This document shows, piece after piece, positions 51,093 through 60,542 of a DNA stretch of 64,000 nt. This DNA is from Chloroflexota bacterium (lineage in GTDB: Bacteria; Chloroflexota; Anaerolineae; UBA4142). The DNA lies in NCBI GenBank assembly GCA_016219275.1, contig JACRBM010000066.1, forward strand, positions 24,035-88,034. The letters run 5' to 3'. Numbering within the stretch: the stretch's first letter is position 1; the number at the start of each line of letters is the position of its first letter. Below the pieces are notes generated by a model. It made no database searches and had not been told where the DNA came from. It saw only the letters and a program-made list of their open reading frames with translations. The position numbers were made by a program, and so were the translations under genes.

Positions 51093-51728
51093 ATGCGAGA
51101 GATACGTAACATATCCTTGCGATGGTTGCGTGCTACTTTTCGGCATGGCACGATCAGAGCGGTTTCGATTCCGCTTGAATTGCCCGTTCAAACCTTCGCA
51201 GGGATTCTGATTTTCAGCGCGATGCTGTTGAGCGCGTGCGGGATGATTAGTCCCAGCGCGAGCACGAGCGCGAATACGAATGCGAGTGCGCGACCCAGCA
51301 TCGTGAAAATCGGCGACCTCGCGCCGGAGATCAAACTCAAATCTATGACCGGCGAACTAGTCGTGTTGTCGCAGTTGAAAGGCAAGATCGTGCTCGTCAA
51401 CTTTTGGGCGACGTGGTGCGGTCCGTGCCGCGCCGAATTTCCGGCGTTCGTGCGCAAGACCAAGGAGTACGCCGACAAGGATTTTGTGATTCTCGGCGTC
51501 AACACGCAAGACGAAAACACCGACGAAGGCGTGCTGGCATTTATGCGAAATTCGCTCGTGAATTTCACGATCATGCGCGATCTCGACGGGAGCGCCGCGC
51601 GCGCATATCGCGTGACTGGTTTGCCGACGAGTGTTTTCATTGACCGCGCCGGCATCGTGCGCGACATTATCGTCGGCGGACCGATCCCGGATGCAAAGAT
51701 TGACGAGGAAATCGCGAAACTGCAATGA
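51093..51728 (+). CDS. TlpA/CcmG-like thioredoxin lipoprotein (211 aa)
   Basis: A hydrophobic segment ends with the lipobox LLSACG (about residue 49), followed by a Ser/Ala/Asn linker. A TlpA-like thioredoxin fold follows: VLVNFWATWCGPCRAEFP (WCGPC, about residue 110) and TGLPTSVFID with the cis-Pro. It reduces the apocytochrome CxxCH disulfide. No ccmH is present, as in System I*. Start after GAGGTAGAG. Confidence 0.88.
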   Translation: MREIRNISLRWLRATFRHGTIRAVSIPLELPVQTFAGILIFSAMLLSACGMISPSASTSANTNASARPSIVKIGDLAPEIKLKSMTGELVVLSQLKGKIVLVNFWATWCGPCRAEFPAFVRKTKEYADKDFVILGVNTQDENTDEGVLAFMRNSLVNFTIMRDLDGSAARAYRVTGLPTSVFIDRAGIVRDIIVGGPIPDAKIDEEIAKLQ

Positions 51729-51976
51729 TGTCGCATCGCGTTGTGATGTACACCAAGCCGGGTTGTCACTTGTGCGAAGATGCGATGGCGATGTTGCGCG
51801 ATTTGCAAAACGAATTCGCGTTGGCGATTGAGGAACGCGACATTACGACGAACGACGCGTGGTTCAAACAGTACTTTGAAAAGATTCCGGTTCTGATGAT
51901 TGACGATCACGTCACGCTTGCCGCGCCGCTTCGCGCGGATGAGGTGCGTGCGTCGTTGAGTTCCGTCAACGTGTAG
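51725..51976 (+). CDS. glutaredoxin-like (DUF836) protein (83 aa)
   Basis: VVMYTKPGCHLCEDAMAML has a CxxC site (CHLC), with the cis-Pro in KIPVLMID. It overlaps the preceding stop codon (ATGATG). Probably a thiol-disulfide partner in the ccm cluster. Confidence 0.85.
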   Translation: MMSHRVVMYTKPGCHLCEDAMAMLRDLQNEFALAIEERDITTNDAWFKQYFEKIPVLMIDDHVTLAAPLRADEVRASLSSVNV

Positions 51977-51995
51977 GAATTGAAAGAGGATTGAT

Positions 51996-52706
51996 ATGTC
52001 CGTGTTGATTGCATTTGCCGCCGGCTTGCTCTCGTTTCTCTCGCCGTGTGTGCTGCCGATGGTACCGATTTACATCGGCTATCTCAGCGGCGCGGCGGTG
52101 ACGCCAGAAGGCATCGTCTCCGCGCGGCGCGAAGCGATTGCGCACGCGGGCGCGTTCGTGCTCGGCTTTACGCTCATCTTTATCGCGATCTTTAGCGCGC
52201 TCTCCGTGCTCACCGTGTTCGTCAGCAAAGTTGACCTGGGTCACATCGCCGGCGCGATCTTGATCGTGTTCGGGATTCACTTTATCGGTATCGTACGGAT
52301 TCCGTTTTTGTATCAAGAGGCGCGCGTGCATGTGGGGCAACGGTCGCTCGGCTATCCGACTTCGCTGTTGACCGGCATGGCGTTCGCCGCGGGCTGGACG
52401 CCGTGCGTCGGTCCGAACCTGGGTCTGGCGATTTCGCTCGCGGGGCAAGAGGCGACGATGTTGCAAGGCACGGGGTTGTTGCTGGCGTACTCGGCGGGGC
52501 TGGGCATTCCATTCTTGCTCGTCGCGTTTGGGTTGGGGAGCGCAAGGCAATGGCTGCGGAAACTCACTCCGCATCTGCGTAAGATCGAAATCGCGAGCGG
52601 CATCTTGCTCGTTGTGATGGGCGCGCTATTGTTGTTGGACAAGTTCCAATGGTTGAATGCCGTGTTCTACAACCTCACGCCCGAGTGGATGAAGAGTTTG
52701 TTGTGA
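51996..52706 (+). CDS. ccdA: cytochrome c biogenesis membrane protein CcdA (236 aa)
   Basis: Six membrane segments with LLSFLSPCVLPMVPIYIGYLSG (first redox Cys) and AFAAGWTPCVGPNLGLAISLA (second redox Cys). It carries electrons from cytoplasmic thioredoxin to the outer-face thioredoxin (here the TlpA-like lipoprotein). Good start. Confidence 0.94.
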   Translation: MSVLIAFAAGLLSFLSPCVLPMVPIYIGYLSGAAVTPEGIVSARREAIAHAGAFVLGFTLIFIAIFSALSVLTVFVSKVDLGHIAGAILIVFGIHFIGIVRIPFLYQEARVHVGQRSLGYPTSLLTGMAFAAGWTPCVGPNLGLAISLAGQEATMLQGTGLLLAYSAGLGIPFLLVAFGLGSARQWLRKLTPHLRKIEIASGILLVVMGALLLLDKFQWLNAVFYNLTPEWMKSLL

Positions 52707-52711
52707 TTCCA

Positions 52712-52754
52712 AGACCTTCCAGGTTTCGCGCAAGCGCCTGGAAGGTCTTTTTTA
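52712..52754 (+). terminator. bidirectional terminator between ccdA and alaS
   Basis: A perfect 13-bp stem AAGACCTTCCAGG/CCTGGAAGGTCTT (52712-52724 with 52738-52750) followed by TTTT. It is the second copy of the palindrome at 42780-42814. Confidence 0.85.
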
Positions 52755-54515
52755 TTCCAACACTGCGCGCACGCGCCGCACGCCTTGCCCCACCGCTTCT
52801 TGCTTGGCGATTTTGAATCGCCCCAGTTCGTTCGTGCGGGTCACGTGCGGACCGCCGCACACCTCTTTCGAAAATCCGCCAATCGAGTAAACCTTGACCT
52901 GGTCGCCGTACTTTTCGCCAAAGAACGCGAGTGCGCCGGACGCCGTCGCCTGATCGAGTGGCATCACCTCGACCGAAACCAGCAAGTCGTTCGCGATTTG
53001 TTCGTTGACGATGCGTTCAACCTCTGCGATTTGTTCGGGCGTCAATTTCTCCGGGTACGAAAAATCGAAACGCAAGCGTTCCGCCGTGATGTTCGATCCC
53101 ATTTGATGCACGGAGGTTCCCAGGACTTGGCGCAGTGCTTGATGCAACAGATGCGTTGCGGTGTGCAATCGTGTCGTCGTCTCGGCGTGATCGGCTAACC
53201 CGCCTTTGAACTTGTGCTCACTCCCGCGCCGCGATTCCTCCTTGTGCTCCCGATACAATGCCTCAAAGCCAGTTTCATCCACACTCAATCCTTGCTCGCG
53301 CGCCAACTCGACCGTCAATGGCAACGGAAAGCCGAACGTCTCGAAAAGATTGAATGCCTCGGACGCAGGAATCGTGTTTTCGCCATGCGTGCGAATTTGC
53401 TCGACAACTTTGTGATACTCGCCCAGCCCACGCGCGAGCGCGCTCTGAAACTTGATCTCTTCGCGCGCCAACGTGTCCGCGATGTGCACGCGTCGTTGCG
53501 CGAGTTCGGGATACGCGTGCGCGAAAAGGTCAACGACGATGCCGGACAACTCAGCGCAGAAATCACGCGTGATGTTTACCTCGCGTCCATAGCGTACCGC
53601 GCGGCGAATCAAGCGGCGGATGACGTACCCGGCTTCGACGTTGGACGGCGTTGCGCCATCCGCAATCGCAAACGTCGACGCGCGGACATGATCGGCGATG
53701 ACGCGGAACGCGCGCGGATTGTCCGCGTACCGCAGACCCGATAATGTTTCGATGCGTTGGATGAGCGGGTAGAGCGTTTCGACCAGGAACACATCGTCCA
53801 GTCCTTGCAAGACGGCGGCAGTGCGATCCACGCCCATCCCAGTATCCACGCATTGCTGTTTCAGTTTTTCGTATCGTCCGTCGCTCGTCTTGTTGAATTC
53901 CATGAACACATTGTTCCAGATTTCGAACCACTTGCCACAGTGACAACCCGGCATACACCCAGGATGATCGGGTTTGCCGGTGTCGTAAAAAATTTCCGAA
54001 TCGGGTCCGCACGGTCCGGTCGTGCCGGCGGGTCCCCACCAATTATCTCTTTTCGGCAAATAGAAAATGCGATTTTCCGGAATGCCCAGGCGTCGCCAAA
54101 TTTCGGCGGACACATCATCGCGCGGCGCATCGGCATCGCCGGCGAAAACGGTGACGGACAAACGCGTTGGCTCAATCGCCAGATCACGCGTCAGAAATTC
54201 GAAACTCCACGCGAGCGATTCCGCTTTGAAATAATCGCCGAGCGACCAGTTGCCGAGCATCTCGAAAAAAGTGAGATGCGATGTGTCGCCGACCTCGTCA
54301 ATGTCGTCGGTGCGGAGACATTTCTGCACGTCTACCAAACGACGTCCGAGTGGATGCGGCTCGCCTAATAAAAAGGGCACAAGCGGATGCATACCCGCCG
54401 TCGTGAACAAGACCGTCGGATCGTTTTCCGGCACCAAGGGCGCAGAGCGAATTCGTTTGTGTCCGCGTGCTTCGAAAAATTGTTGATAGCGTTCGCGCAG
54501 TTCATTGGCTTGCAT
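52752..54515 (-). CDS. alaS: alanyl-tRNA synthetase, short form (587 aa)
   Basis: The catalytic core starts at residue 1 with ELRERYQQFFEARGHKRI and has motif 2 (HLTFFEMLGNWSLGDYF). The editing domain follows, with HTATHLLHQAL and CGGPHV. Classical AlaRS is about 870 aa and has a C-terminal DHHA1/C-Ala domain; here it ends soon after the editing domain. CGKWFEIWNNVFMEFN is typical. The start at 54515 follows GGAGGAATC. It charges tRNA-Ala and clears mischarged Ser or Gly. Regulation is by the upstream T-box. Confidence 0.92.
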   Translation of the reverse strand: MQANELRERYQQFFEARGHKRIRSAPLVPENDPTVLFTTAGMHPLVPFLLGEPHPLGRRLVDVQKCLRTDDIDEVGDTSHLTFFEMLGNWSLGDYFKAESLAWSFEFLTRDLAIEPTRLSVTVFAGDADAPRDDVSAEIWRRLGIPENRIFYLPKRDNWWGPAGTTGPCGPDSEIFYDTGKPDHPGCMPGCHCGKWFEIWNNVFMEFNKTSDGRYEKLKQQCVDTGMGVDRTAAVLQGLDDVFLVETLYPLIQRIETLSGLRYADNPRAFRVIADHVRASTFAIADGATPSNVEAGYVIRRLIRRAVRYGREVNITRDFCAELSGIVVDLFAHAYPELAQRRVHIADTLAREEIKFQSALARGLGEYHKVVEQIRTHGENTIPASEAFNLFETFGFPLPLTVELAREQGLSVDETGFEALYREHKEESRRGSEHKFKGGLADHAETTTRLHTATHLLHQALRQVLGTSVHQMGSNITAERLRFDFSYPEKLTPEQIAEVERIVNEQIANDLLVSVEVMPLDQATASGALAFFGEKYGDQVKVYSIGGFSKEVCGGPHVTRTNELGRFKIAKQEAVGQGVRRVRAVLE

Positions 54516-54634
54516 GATTCCTCCTGCAAAAAGTCTATCTGTCATTGCGAGGGCGGTTTTTGCCCGAACCAATCACCCCTCCCAACCCTCCCCTTGGAAA
54601 GGGGAGGACTAGGGTGGGGTTGGGTATTTCCCTA

Positions 54635-54883
54635 ACAAAAAACTCGTCCTCAAATTTTTGAGGACGAGTTGATCTCGTGGTACCACCTCGATTTGTCCGG
54701 CGCGTAAGCGTCGAACCTCGTGTGCTCGCTATCGGGAGCGCCCGGTGAGTTTTACTTGCCGTGCGGCTTTCCTCTCACGTCTCAAGGGCGGCGAACGTCG
54801 CTGGCTTGCATCGGGCTTGCACCTTGCGCCCGTCTCTCTGATCAATTACGCGACGCTTGTTCCCTCTCACTGACGAGCGCATT
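54635..54883 (-). promoter_or_regulatory. T-box riboswitch leader of alaS
   Basis: On the minus strand the leader carries GGTGCAAG in stem I, a candidate GCC (Ala) specifier before CTTGAG (54787-54792 on the plus strand), the T-box GGTGGTACCACGAG (complement of 54675-54688), and a terminator (54641-54670) with T-run. Uncharged tRNA-Ala would favour the antiterminator and allow alaS expression. Confidence 0.92.
54641..54670 (-). terminator. T-box terminator hairpin
   Basis: AACTCGTCCTC/GAGGACGAGTT stem followed on the minus strand by TTTTTTG; overlaps the 3' part of the T-box antiterminator region. Confidence 0.85.
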
Positions 54884-54976
54884 ATACTCACGAACGCGCT
54901 TCCGAGCAAATCGCACAGTGCCATAGAGAATATAGGGGCATAGAGGAAAAAACAAAAATTTCTCTATGGCAGATTT

Positions 54977-55870
54977 TTATCGCACCTCTGATTCGATCTC
55001 AATCTGTTGTGCGCCCTTGTCCAAATAGGTGGTGATCACCGGCGGTACGCGCAAGCGGTCGTCGTTTTTGTACAGCGCGCGCACCGCGTCGAACTGCGGC
55101 ACATCGCCGCACGTCAGTTCGGCGACGTGATCGAGGAACGCGAGATCGTCTGCCGACAAATCTTCATCGCGCCGATTGATCGCGCCCCAACTATCCCAGG
55201 GGAGCAATTCCATTTTGTTGAGCGACGCGACATCGCGCACCAAATCGCCGCGCACGAACCAGAGTCCGTGCATGTTGAAAATTCCGAACGCTTCCGGGTC
55301 GGCATGACCAATGCGGCACATTTGCCATGTTTTGCCGCCGACGATGAATTGATCGCGCGGCACGTCGAGCGGGTCGAACGTGACGTGGAGTTGCTCGCGT
55401 TGAAACGCATCGAGTTGCGCGTCCACCAACACCCAACGCGATTGTGCGGCGTTCCAATACTCGGCGACCCAGTGATCTTCGTAGTGGTTCGGCAAAAAGT
55501 ATGTGGCGAAACCGCACCGCGCGCGAGCAGGCACACCTTGATGTTTCAACAACGTCACCAACATGACTGAAAAGTGACGACAGTTGCCGACGAGTTTTTG
55601 CTCGAGCGCGCGCGGGTCGCTGAGTGGACGCGAATCGAGTTCGCGGATGCGCGCGAGTCCCTGCGCGACTGCACGAATTTGTACTTCTTGTTTGCGTTCT
55701 TCGGCGAGTTTCAATCCGTACCGTTCCGCCCAGAAGATGTGAATCAGCAAACCTTGTACGACGCGCACAAGCGCGGCAAGGTCGCGCGGCAAATCGGCGA
55801 GCAGAGGTGCGTGTGCGCGCGGATCGGTCATCTTGCCGGGTTGAGCATAGTACTCGAGCGGATTGGTCAT
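54977..55870 (-). CDS. transglutaminase-like protein (297 aa)
   Basis: Cys-His-Asp triad in order: GNCRHFSVMLVTLLKHQGVPARARCGFATYF, DHWVAEYWN, WVLVDAQLD. An N-terminal helical part and a C-terminal alpha/beta extension flank the core. Start at 55870 after AAGGAG. Such bacterial proteins may be proteases or protein-modifying enzymes. It may share a transcript with the MerR-type gene just upstream on the same strand. Confidence 0.85.
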   Translation of the reverse strand: MTNPLEYYAQPGKMTDPRAHAPLLADLPRDLAALVRVVQGLLIHIFWAERYGLKLAEERKQEVQIRAVAQGLARIRELDSRPLSDPRALEQKLVGNCRHFSVMLVTLLKHQGVPARARCGFATYFLPNHYEDHWVAEYWNAAQSRWVLVDAQLDAFQREQLHVTFDPLDVPRDQFIVGGKTWQMCRIGHADPEAFGIFNMHGLWFVRGDLVRDVASLNKMELLPWDSWGAINRRDEDLSADDLAFLDHVAELTCGDVPQFDAVRALYKNDDRLRVPPVITTYLDKGAQQIEIESEVR

Positions 55871-55938
55871 CGGCAACTCCTTGGTTTGATTGGTTGTAAA
55901 ATTGTTGGGGGCGAGCGAGCCGCTCGCCCCACTGTGCG

Positions 55939-56757
55939 TTACACTTTTTCGACCGGCATCTGAATCTCGGTCACATAAGACGGATCGTCTTGCCGCACGG
56001 GTTCGCCGGACTGGATGTAGATCTCGCGGTCGGGTCCGCAGATGCGATACTCGTTCGCCTGAATCCACGCGCCCAGCGCCGAGTACGCTTGATGCAGTGT
56101 GTTAAATGGACCATGGTGGATAATGCTTGCCATCGCGGCGACGGCGGGCAGGTCGTACACCTGGACGCGCGCGTTGCCCTTGAGCGCGCCGTCGAACGAT
56201 TGGCACACTTCGGCGTCCACGTCGCGTTCTTTGAACTCCTTGTCGTGGTACAGCGTAAAGCATGGTCCGCTCATCGCCACGCGGTTCTGACCCAGGTACG
56301 CGTACAGTTCATCCCACAAGTCTCCTTGTTCCGCGTAAGTCGGAATCGTGTCGCGAATGGACGCGACGCGCATCGCCGGCACTGATTTGATCACCACGTC
56401 GTACGTTGGCATTTTGCCCTCCTGTTCGATTTGTTTCAGCCGCGCCTCGACGCGCGCCAGGCGAGCTTGCTCGTCGTGCACACGCGTTTGCACTTCGAGT
56501 TGCTTGAGGCGCAACATCCCGCGCATTTGATCGGCGGTGAGTTGGTCGTTCAACAGTTGCGCGATCTGTTCGAGCGACAACCCCAGGTCTTTGAGCGCGA
56601 GAATGCGATTGAGGCGCGGCAGTTGGTCGGCGGAGTAATAGCGATAAGCGGTGAAGCGGTCTATCTCTACCGGTGTGAGTAGACCGAGTTCGTCGTAGAA
56701 ACGCAAGGTCTTGACCGACACTTGCGCGAGTTTGGAAAATTCACCGATCTTGAACAT
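55939..56757 (-). CDS. MerR-family regulator with GyrI-like effector domain (272 aa)
   Basis: The N-terminal HTH reads IGEFSKLAQVSVKTLRFYDELGLLTPVEID, followed by a coiled coil (about 85-115). A C-terminal GyrI/BmrR-type multidrug-binding domain (about 117-270) has FTLYHDKEFKERDVDAEVCQSF and AMASIIHHGPFNTLHQAYSALGAWIQANEY. It likely activates a nearby gene on binding a hydrophobic drug; the transglutaminase-like gene is the closest candidate. Confidence 0.9.
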   Translation of the reverse strand: MFKIGEFSKLAQVSVKTLRFYDELGLLTPVEIDRFTAYRYYSADQLPRLNRILALKDLGLSLEQIAQLLNDQLTADQMRGMLRLKQLEVQTRVHDEQARLARVEARLKQIEQEGKMPTYDVVIKSVPAMRVASIRDTIPTYAEQGDLWDELYAYLGQNRVAMSGPCFTLYHDKEFKERDVDAEVCQSFDGALKGNARVQVYDLPAVAAMASIIHHGPFNTLHQAYSALGAWIQANEYRICGPDREIYIQSGEPVRQDDPSYVTEIQMPVEKV

Positions 56758-56885
56758 GGTTTTGCTCCGTCGAATTCATTCTGCCAACGTTATACACCCT
56801 CCGGCGAGGGGAGAGTCAAGTAGTTTCGTTTAATCGTTTTCTAGTTGAACCGCAACGATCCAACTGAAAAACGATTAAACGAATC

Positions 56886-57614
56886 TTACGAATAATCGCC
56901 GCCGCACTTGATCGTCAGCGTCGTGCGATCCTTGCCATCAATCCACGTGAGTGCGCGAAAGATCGGATCGGGCGAGTCGTTGTACAAAACCTGGGTGTCG
57001 GCGTACTCGCGCGTTGCACATGCGGCGCGATGATTTTGCAACCCAGGCACCCAGGGTCCGACGCTGATTTCGTTGAAACCGGATTTGAGTTCGACGGGTG
57101 TGGGTGCGCTCTGCGTTGCGCCGCTGTTGCCCGGCGGAAACGTCATCGCGATTTTGTACTTGCCTTGCGGTGTGCTCGGCGCGGGAATCGTATTGCACAA
57201 ACCGACACGAAACTGCCGCGGATCGTAATCCCAGATCAATTCGGGTGTGCCGTAGAGGTACATCACGTAAATACCCGGCGCAAGTTGCTTTGCCAAACTC
57301 GCGCACAACTGCGCCGCGCTCGGTGTCGGGCTGGGTCCGGCCGGCGGCTTGGTTAGGATCGGTGTGCGCGTGCGCGTGCGCGTCGCGGTTGCGCTAGGTT
57401 TCGGCGCACTCGTCGCCGTGTTGGTTGGCGCGGGCGTGGACGTGCGCGTGAGTGTCGCTGTCGCGGAAGGCGCTCGCGTTGCGGTGAAAGTCGCCGTCGG
57501 TTCAGCCGTCGCCGTTGGAATCGGTGTGGGGGTCGGTTCGGGCGCGCAACCAGCGAGCAACGTAAAGCAAGTTGAAGCAATAATGAACAAAGTGATACAG
57601 CGAATCGAGTTCAT
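56886..57614 (-). CDS. lipoprotein with Pro/Thr-rich linker (242 aa)
   Basis: Signal peptide with lipobox TLLAGC (about residue 22), then a PTPTPIPTATA-type low-complexity linker to about residue 95, and a C-terminal domain with about 140 residues of unknown fold (IYVMYLYGTPELIWDYDPRQF). The start codon overlaps the stop of the dehydratase gene. Function unknown. Confidence 0.65.
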   Translation of the reverse strand: MNSIRCITLFIIASTCFTLLAGCAPEPTPTPIPTATAEPTATFTATRAPSATATLTRTSTPAPTNTATSAPKPSATATRTRTRTPILTKPPAGPSPTPSAAQLCASLAKQLAPGIYVMYLYGTPELIWDYDPRQFRVGLCNTIPAPSTPQGKYKIAMTFPPGNSGATQSAPTPVELKSGFNEISVGPWVPGLQNHRAACATREYADTQVLYNDSPDPIFRALTWIDGKDRTTLTIKCGGDYS

Positions 57615-58576
57615 TGGTCCATTCCTATCGTGCCGAGTACCTCGCCGCCGATGTTTCCGCCGGAGATAATCACGCCGACGCGTTTCAAATTGGCTGGGAT
57701 GCGATTTTGCATCACCGCCGCGATAGGCACTGCGCCGGTCGGCTCGGCGACGATTTTCATGCGCGTCAACACAAAACGCACCGCGTCGAGAATTTCATCG
57801 TCGCTCACGATCACAATATCGTTGAGTAATTCGCGCATGATCGCAAACGTGAGCGTGCCGACCGATTGAGTGCGAATCCCATCCGCAATCGTCGTCGGCG
57901 GTCCGATGTGAACGATTTCGCCGCGTTGCAACGATTGCTTGGCGTCGTCCGCACCAAGCGCTTCGACGCCGAATACCTGGATTGCCGGACGCAACGCTTT
58001 CGCGGCAATCGCGCAACCGCTGATCAGCCCGCCGCCGCCGACCGGGGTGACGAGCGCGTCGAGGTCTGGGATTTCTTCGAGCAGTTCGAGCGCGGCAGTG
58101 CCTTGTCCCGCGATGATGTGCGGATCGTTGAATGGCGGTACGAGTGTGACGCCGCGTTCATCCGCGAGTTTTTTCGCGATTTCTTCACGGCTCTCGCGCA
58201 AGCGGTCGTAGACGATGACCTCCGCGCCGTACCCGCGCGTCGCGGCGAGTTTGACCGGCGGCGCGTCGTCCGGCATCACAATCGTCGCCGGGATGCCGAG
58301 GAGTTTTGCCGCGAGCGCGACGCCTTGCGCGTGATTGCCGGACGAGAACGCGACGACGCCGCGTTTTTTCGCGTCATCGTTCAACTGCGCGAGCCGATTG
58401 TACGCCCCGCGAAATTTGAACGCGCCGCCGCGTTGAAAATTCTCGCACTTGAAAAACACTTGGCGCGCGGTCAGCGCGTCGAACGTGCGCGAGGTCATCA
58501 CCGGCGTACGATTCGCGATGCCGTGCAATCGCGCTGCCGCCGCGCGTACGTCCGTGAAGGTAACAGATAGTGACAT
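57611..58576 (-). CDS. threonine/serine dehydratase, PLP-dependent (321 aa)
   Basis: Fold-type II PLP enzyme: the PLP lysine is in FKFRGAYNRL (about residue 54), then SSGNHAQGVALAAKLLG, TPVGGGGLISG for phosphate binding and the IISGGNIG C-terminus. No regulatory ACT domain, so it is catabolic-type threonine ammonia-lyase or serine racemase-like. Start 58576 follows GGGAGC. It forms an operon with the following lipoprotein gene (4-nt overlap). Confidence 0.9.
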   Translation of the reverse strand: MSLSVTFTDVRAAAARLHGIANRTPVMTSRTFDALTARQVFFKCENFQRGGAFKFRGAYNRLAQLNDDAKKRGVVAFSSGNHAQGVALAAKLLGIPATIVMPDDAPPVKLAATRGYGAEVIVYDRLRESREEIAKKLADERGVTLVPPFNDPHIIAGQGTAALELLEEIPDLDALVTPVGGGGLISGCAIAAKALRPAIQVFGVEALGADDAKQSLQRGEIVHIGPPTTIADGIRTQSVGTLTFAIMRELLNDIVIVSDDEILDAVRFVLTRMKIVAEPTGAVPIAAVMQNRIPANLKRVGVIISGGNIGGEVLGTIGMDQ

Positions 58577-58722
58577 GAGTACTTGCTCCCTATTCAGACA
58601 GACATTAACGCAATTATAACACATTCGCGCGCAATCTATGGTAAAAACGATTTCGTTTTCGGACACTGATCAACCCAGATCACGCGCCGCGTGAAGAAGC
58701 GCGAATCCTGATGGAGGGAGCA

Positions 58723-59706
58723 ATGCAACCCAAACTATTTTTCGTGATGATGCTCGCGATGTTTGTACTCGCTACGCTCGTTGCCGGCTGCGGCGCGCCC
58801 GCGCCTGCGCCGACCGCCGTACCAACCATCGGACCGATAGCAAGTATCGCGCGATCAACCATCGCGCCGACCCCAACAGTCGCGCGACCGACGACCGCCC
58901 CCGTTGCGACAACTGCGCCCACGCCGACCGCGACCATCGCGCGACCGACGAGCACGCCGGCTCAACCGACAACCGCGCCGACCTCCGCGAATTACAACGG
59001 TGAATGGGAAGGCACGAGCGCAAAGGACAGTCCGCTGGCGTTCACGATTGAAAAGAATGAACTAACACATCTCAATGTCAATTATCGCGTGGACTCTGGA
59101 TCGTGCCAATTTCTCAGTGGCAGTCGCGGCGAGACCAAGATGAATCCTCCCATCGCCGCGATCAAAAGCAAGGACATCAATATCCAGATGGATTTCGGCG
59201 ACGGATACTCGCTTGCGTTTACCGGCGCGTTCACATCGAACACGGATGCCTCGGGCAAATTGATTTTCAAAGGCAATAGTCGTTCGTGTGGCGCGTTTGA
59301 AATCAATACGCAATGGACGGCGAAGAAAGCTACCCCGCCGGCGAGCGGCTCGAGTGCATCGCCCATCACTGCGCCCGCGTCAAGCAGTTCGACGAGCAGC
59401 GCCGATGTGGAAAAAGCCATCCGCGCGTTTTTCGACGCGATCAATGCCAAGGAAGTAGATGCGGCGCTCAAGTACGTGGATGACAACGTGCTCTTCAATC
59501 TTTCTGCGACGCCGGGACTGGGCAAGGCGCAACTGCGATCCTACTTGCAGGGACAAATCAATCGCGGCGTGAGATACACGGTGAGTGACGTCCAAGTGTC
59601 GGACGATGAAGCGTCATTTTCGCTCAAGACCGGCAATGGCGAAGTGACGATGAACAATGGCGCGACGTTCGACCATGGCAAGATTGATTTTATGCTGTGG
59701 GAATAA
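58723..59706 (+). CDS. lipoprotein with a SnoaL/NTF2-like C-terminal domain (327 aa)
   Basis: Lipobox LVAGCG (about residue 23), then a proline/threonine-rich linker (about 25-90). A beta-rich middle (NGEWEGTSAKDSPLAFTIEKNELTHLNVNYR) and a C-terminal NTF2-like domain (VEKAIRAFFDAINAKEVDAALKYVDDNVLF) follow. Start at 58723 after GGAGGGAGCA. Unknown ligand. Confidence 0.7.
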   Translation: MQPKLFFVMMLAMFVLATLVAGCGAPAPAPTAVPTIGPIASIARSTIAPTPTVARPTTAPVATTAPTPTATIARPTSTPAQPTTAPTSANYNGEWEGTSAKDSPLAFTIEKNELTHLNVNYRVDSGSCQFLSGSRGETKMNPPIAAIKSKDINIQMDFGDGYSLAFTGAFTSNTDASGKLIFKGNSRSCGAFEINTQWTAKKATPPASGSSASPITAPASSSSTSSADVEKAIRAFFDAINAKEVDAALKYVDDNVLFNLSATPGLGKAQLRSYLQGQINRGVRYTVSDVQVSDDEASFSLKTGNGEVTMNNGATFDHGKIDFMLWE

Positions 59707-59759
59707 TCCTAGGCAAGACCGGCGCGGTTCGCGCAACTGCGCCGGTCCGACGGTGTTGA

Positions 59760-60524
59760 ATGAAACTCGAAATCAATCACCAAGTTGTTGCCGACCCAGT
59801 CAACCCGGATGATCTCGCGCGTTGGATGCGCGATTTGCCGGACGACGATCAAGTCATCGTCGTCTTGTCGCGCGGGAATGAGATGCTACAAGCCGCTGGT
59901 GCGCCCGCGAGTGGTTTCGCGCTGAATTATCAAGACCTGCAGCGGAAGCAATCCTGGGCGAGCAAGAATTCCGCGCTCAAAGCGCCAACGGTGATTCGCG
60001 TGTTCATGCGGTTTGCGCGCGGCGAGTGGAGTTGGCGAAGCGAGGTGGCGTGGCAGATGCCGGCGACGCCGCCATGGGCAAAATGGTTTGACATTCCGCC
60101 TGGCTTGGCGGCGCTTTTCATCTTCACGCCGATCACATTCGTCGCGTTGTGGTTTTCATCGCGGAGTGATGCGCCTGGCACGCTGCCTTTCAGTGAAGCC
60201 GCGCCGCGCGCGCTGGTTGGCATCGCGATGATTGCCGGGTACACGCAGTACGTGGATATTTTCTTTCGCCACATTCGCCCGCGCGTCAAGAACGCGCTGG
60301 CGCGCGCGTTGGGCGCGCAGATCGTCGAGAGCGGACCCGAGGTCAGTTTGTTCGCTGAGGGAATGGCGGCGGATCACTGGGAGGTGACGGGCAAGGCGCA
60401 GCCGGGCAAGGTCGTGCTCGTGTGGATTGCGGATGGGGCGCTGTTAATTGTCGGGCTGATTGGTCCGGTTGCCGCGTTCTGTATCCCAGGATTTCTGCTC
60501 GCAGAACGATTGGGGATCAAATAA
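59760..60524 (+). CDS. membrane protein of unknown function (254 aa)
   Basis: A soluble N-terminal part (1-115) is followed by hydrophobic segments at about 120-136, 156-172 and 220-242. Signature-like sequences PDNDQVIVV-type and WAKWFDIPPGLAALFIF are not known to me. It follows the lipoprotein by 53 nt. Confidence 0.5.
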   Translation: MKLEINHQVVADPVNPDDLARWMRDLPDDDQVIVVLSRGNEMLQAAGAPASGFALNYQDLQRKQSWASKNSALKAPTVIRVFMRFARGEWSWRSEVAWQMPATPPWAKWFDIPPGLAALFIFTPITFVALWFSSRSDAPGTLPFSEAAPRALVGIAMIAGYTQYVDIFFRHIRPRVKNALARALGAQIVESGPEVSLFAEGMAADHWEVTGKAQPGKVVLVWIADGALLIVGLIGPVAAFCIPGFLLAERLGIK

Positions 60525-60542
60525 AAACCTTCGCACCTTGTT

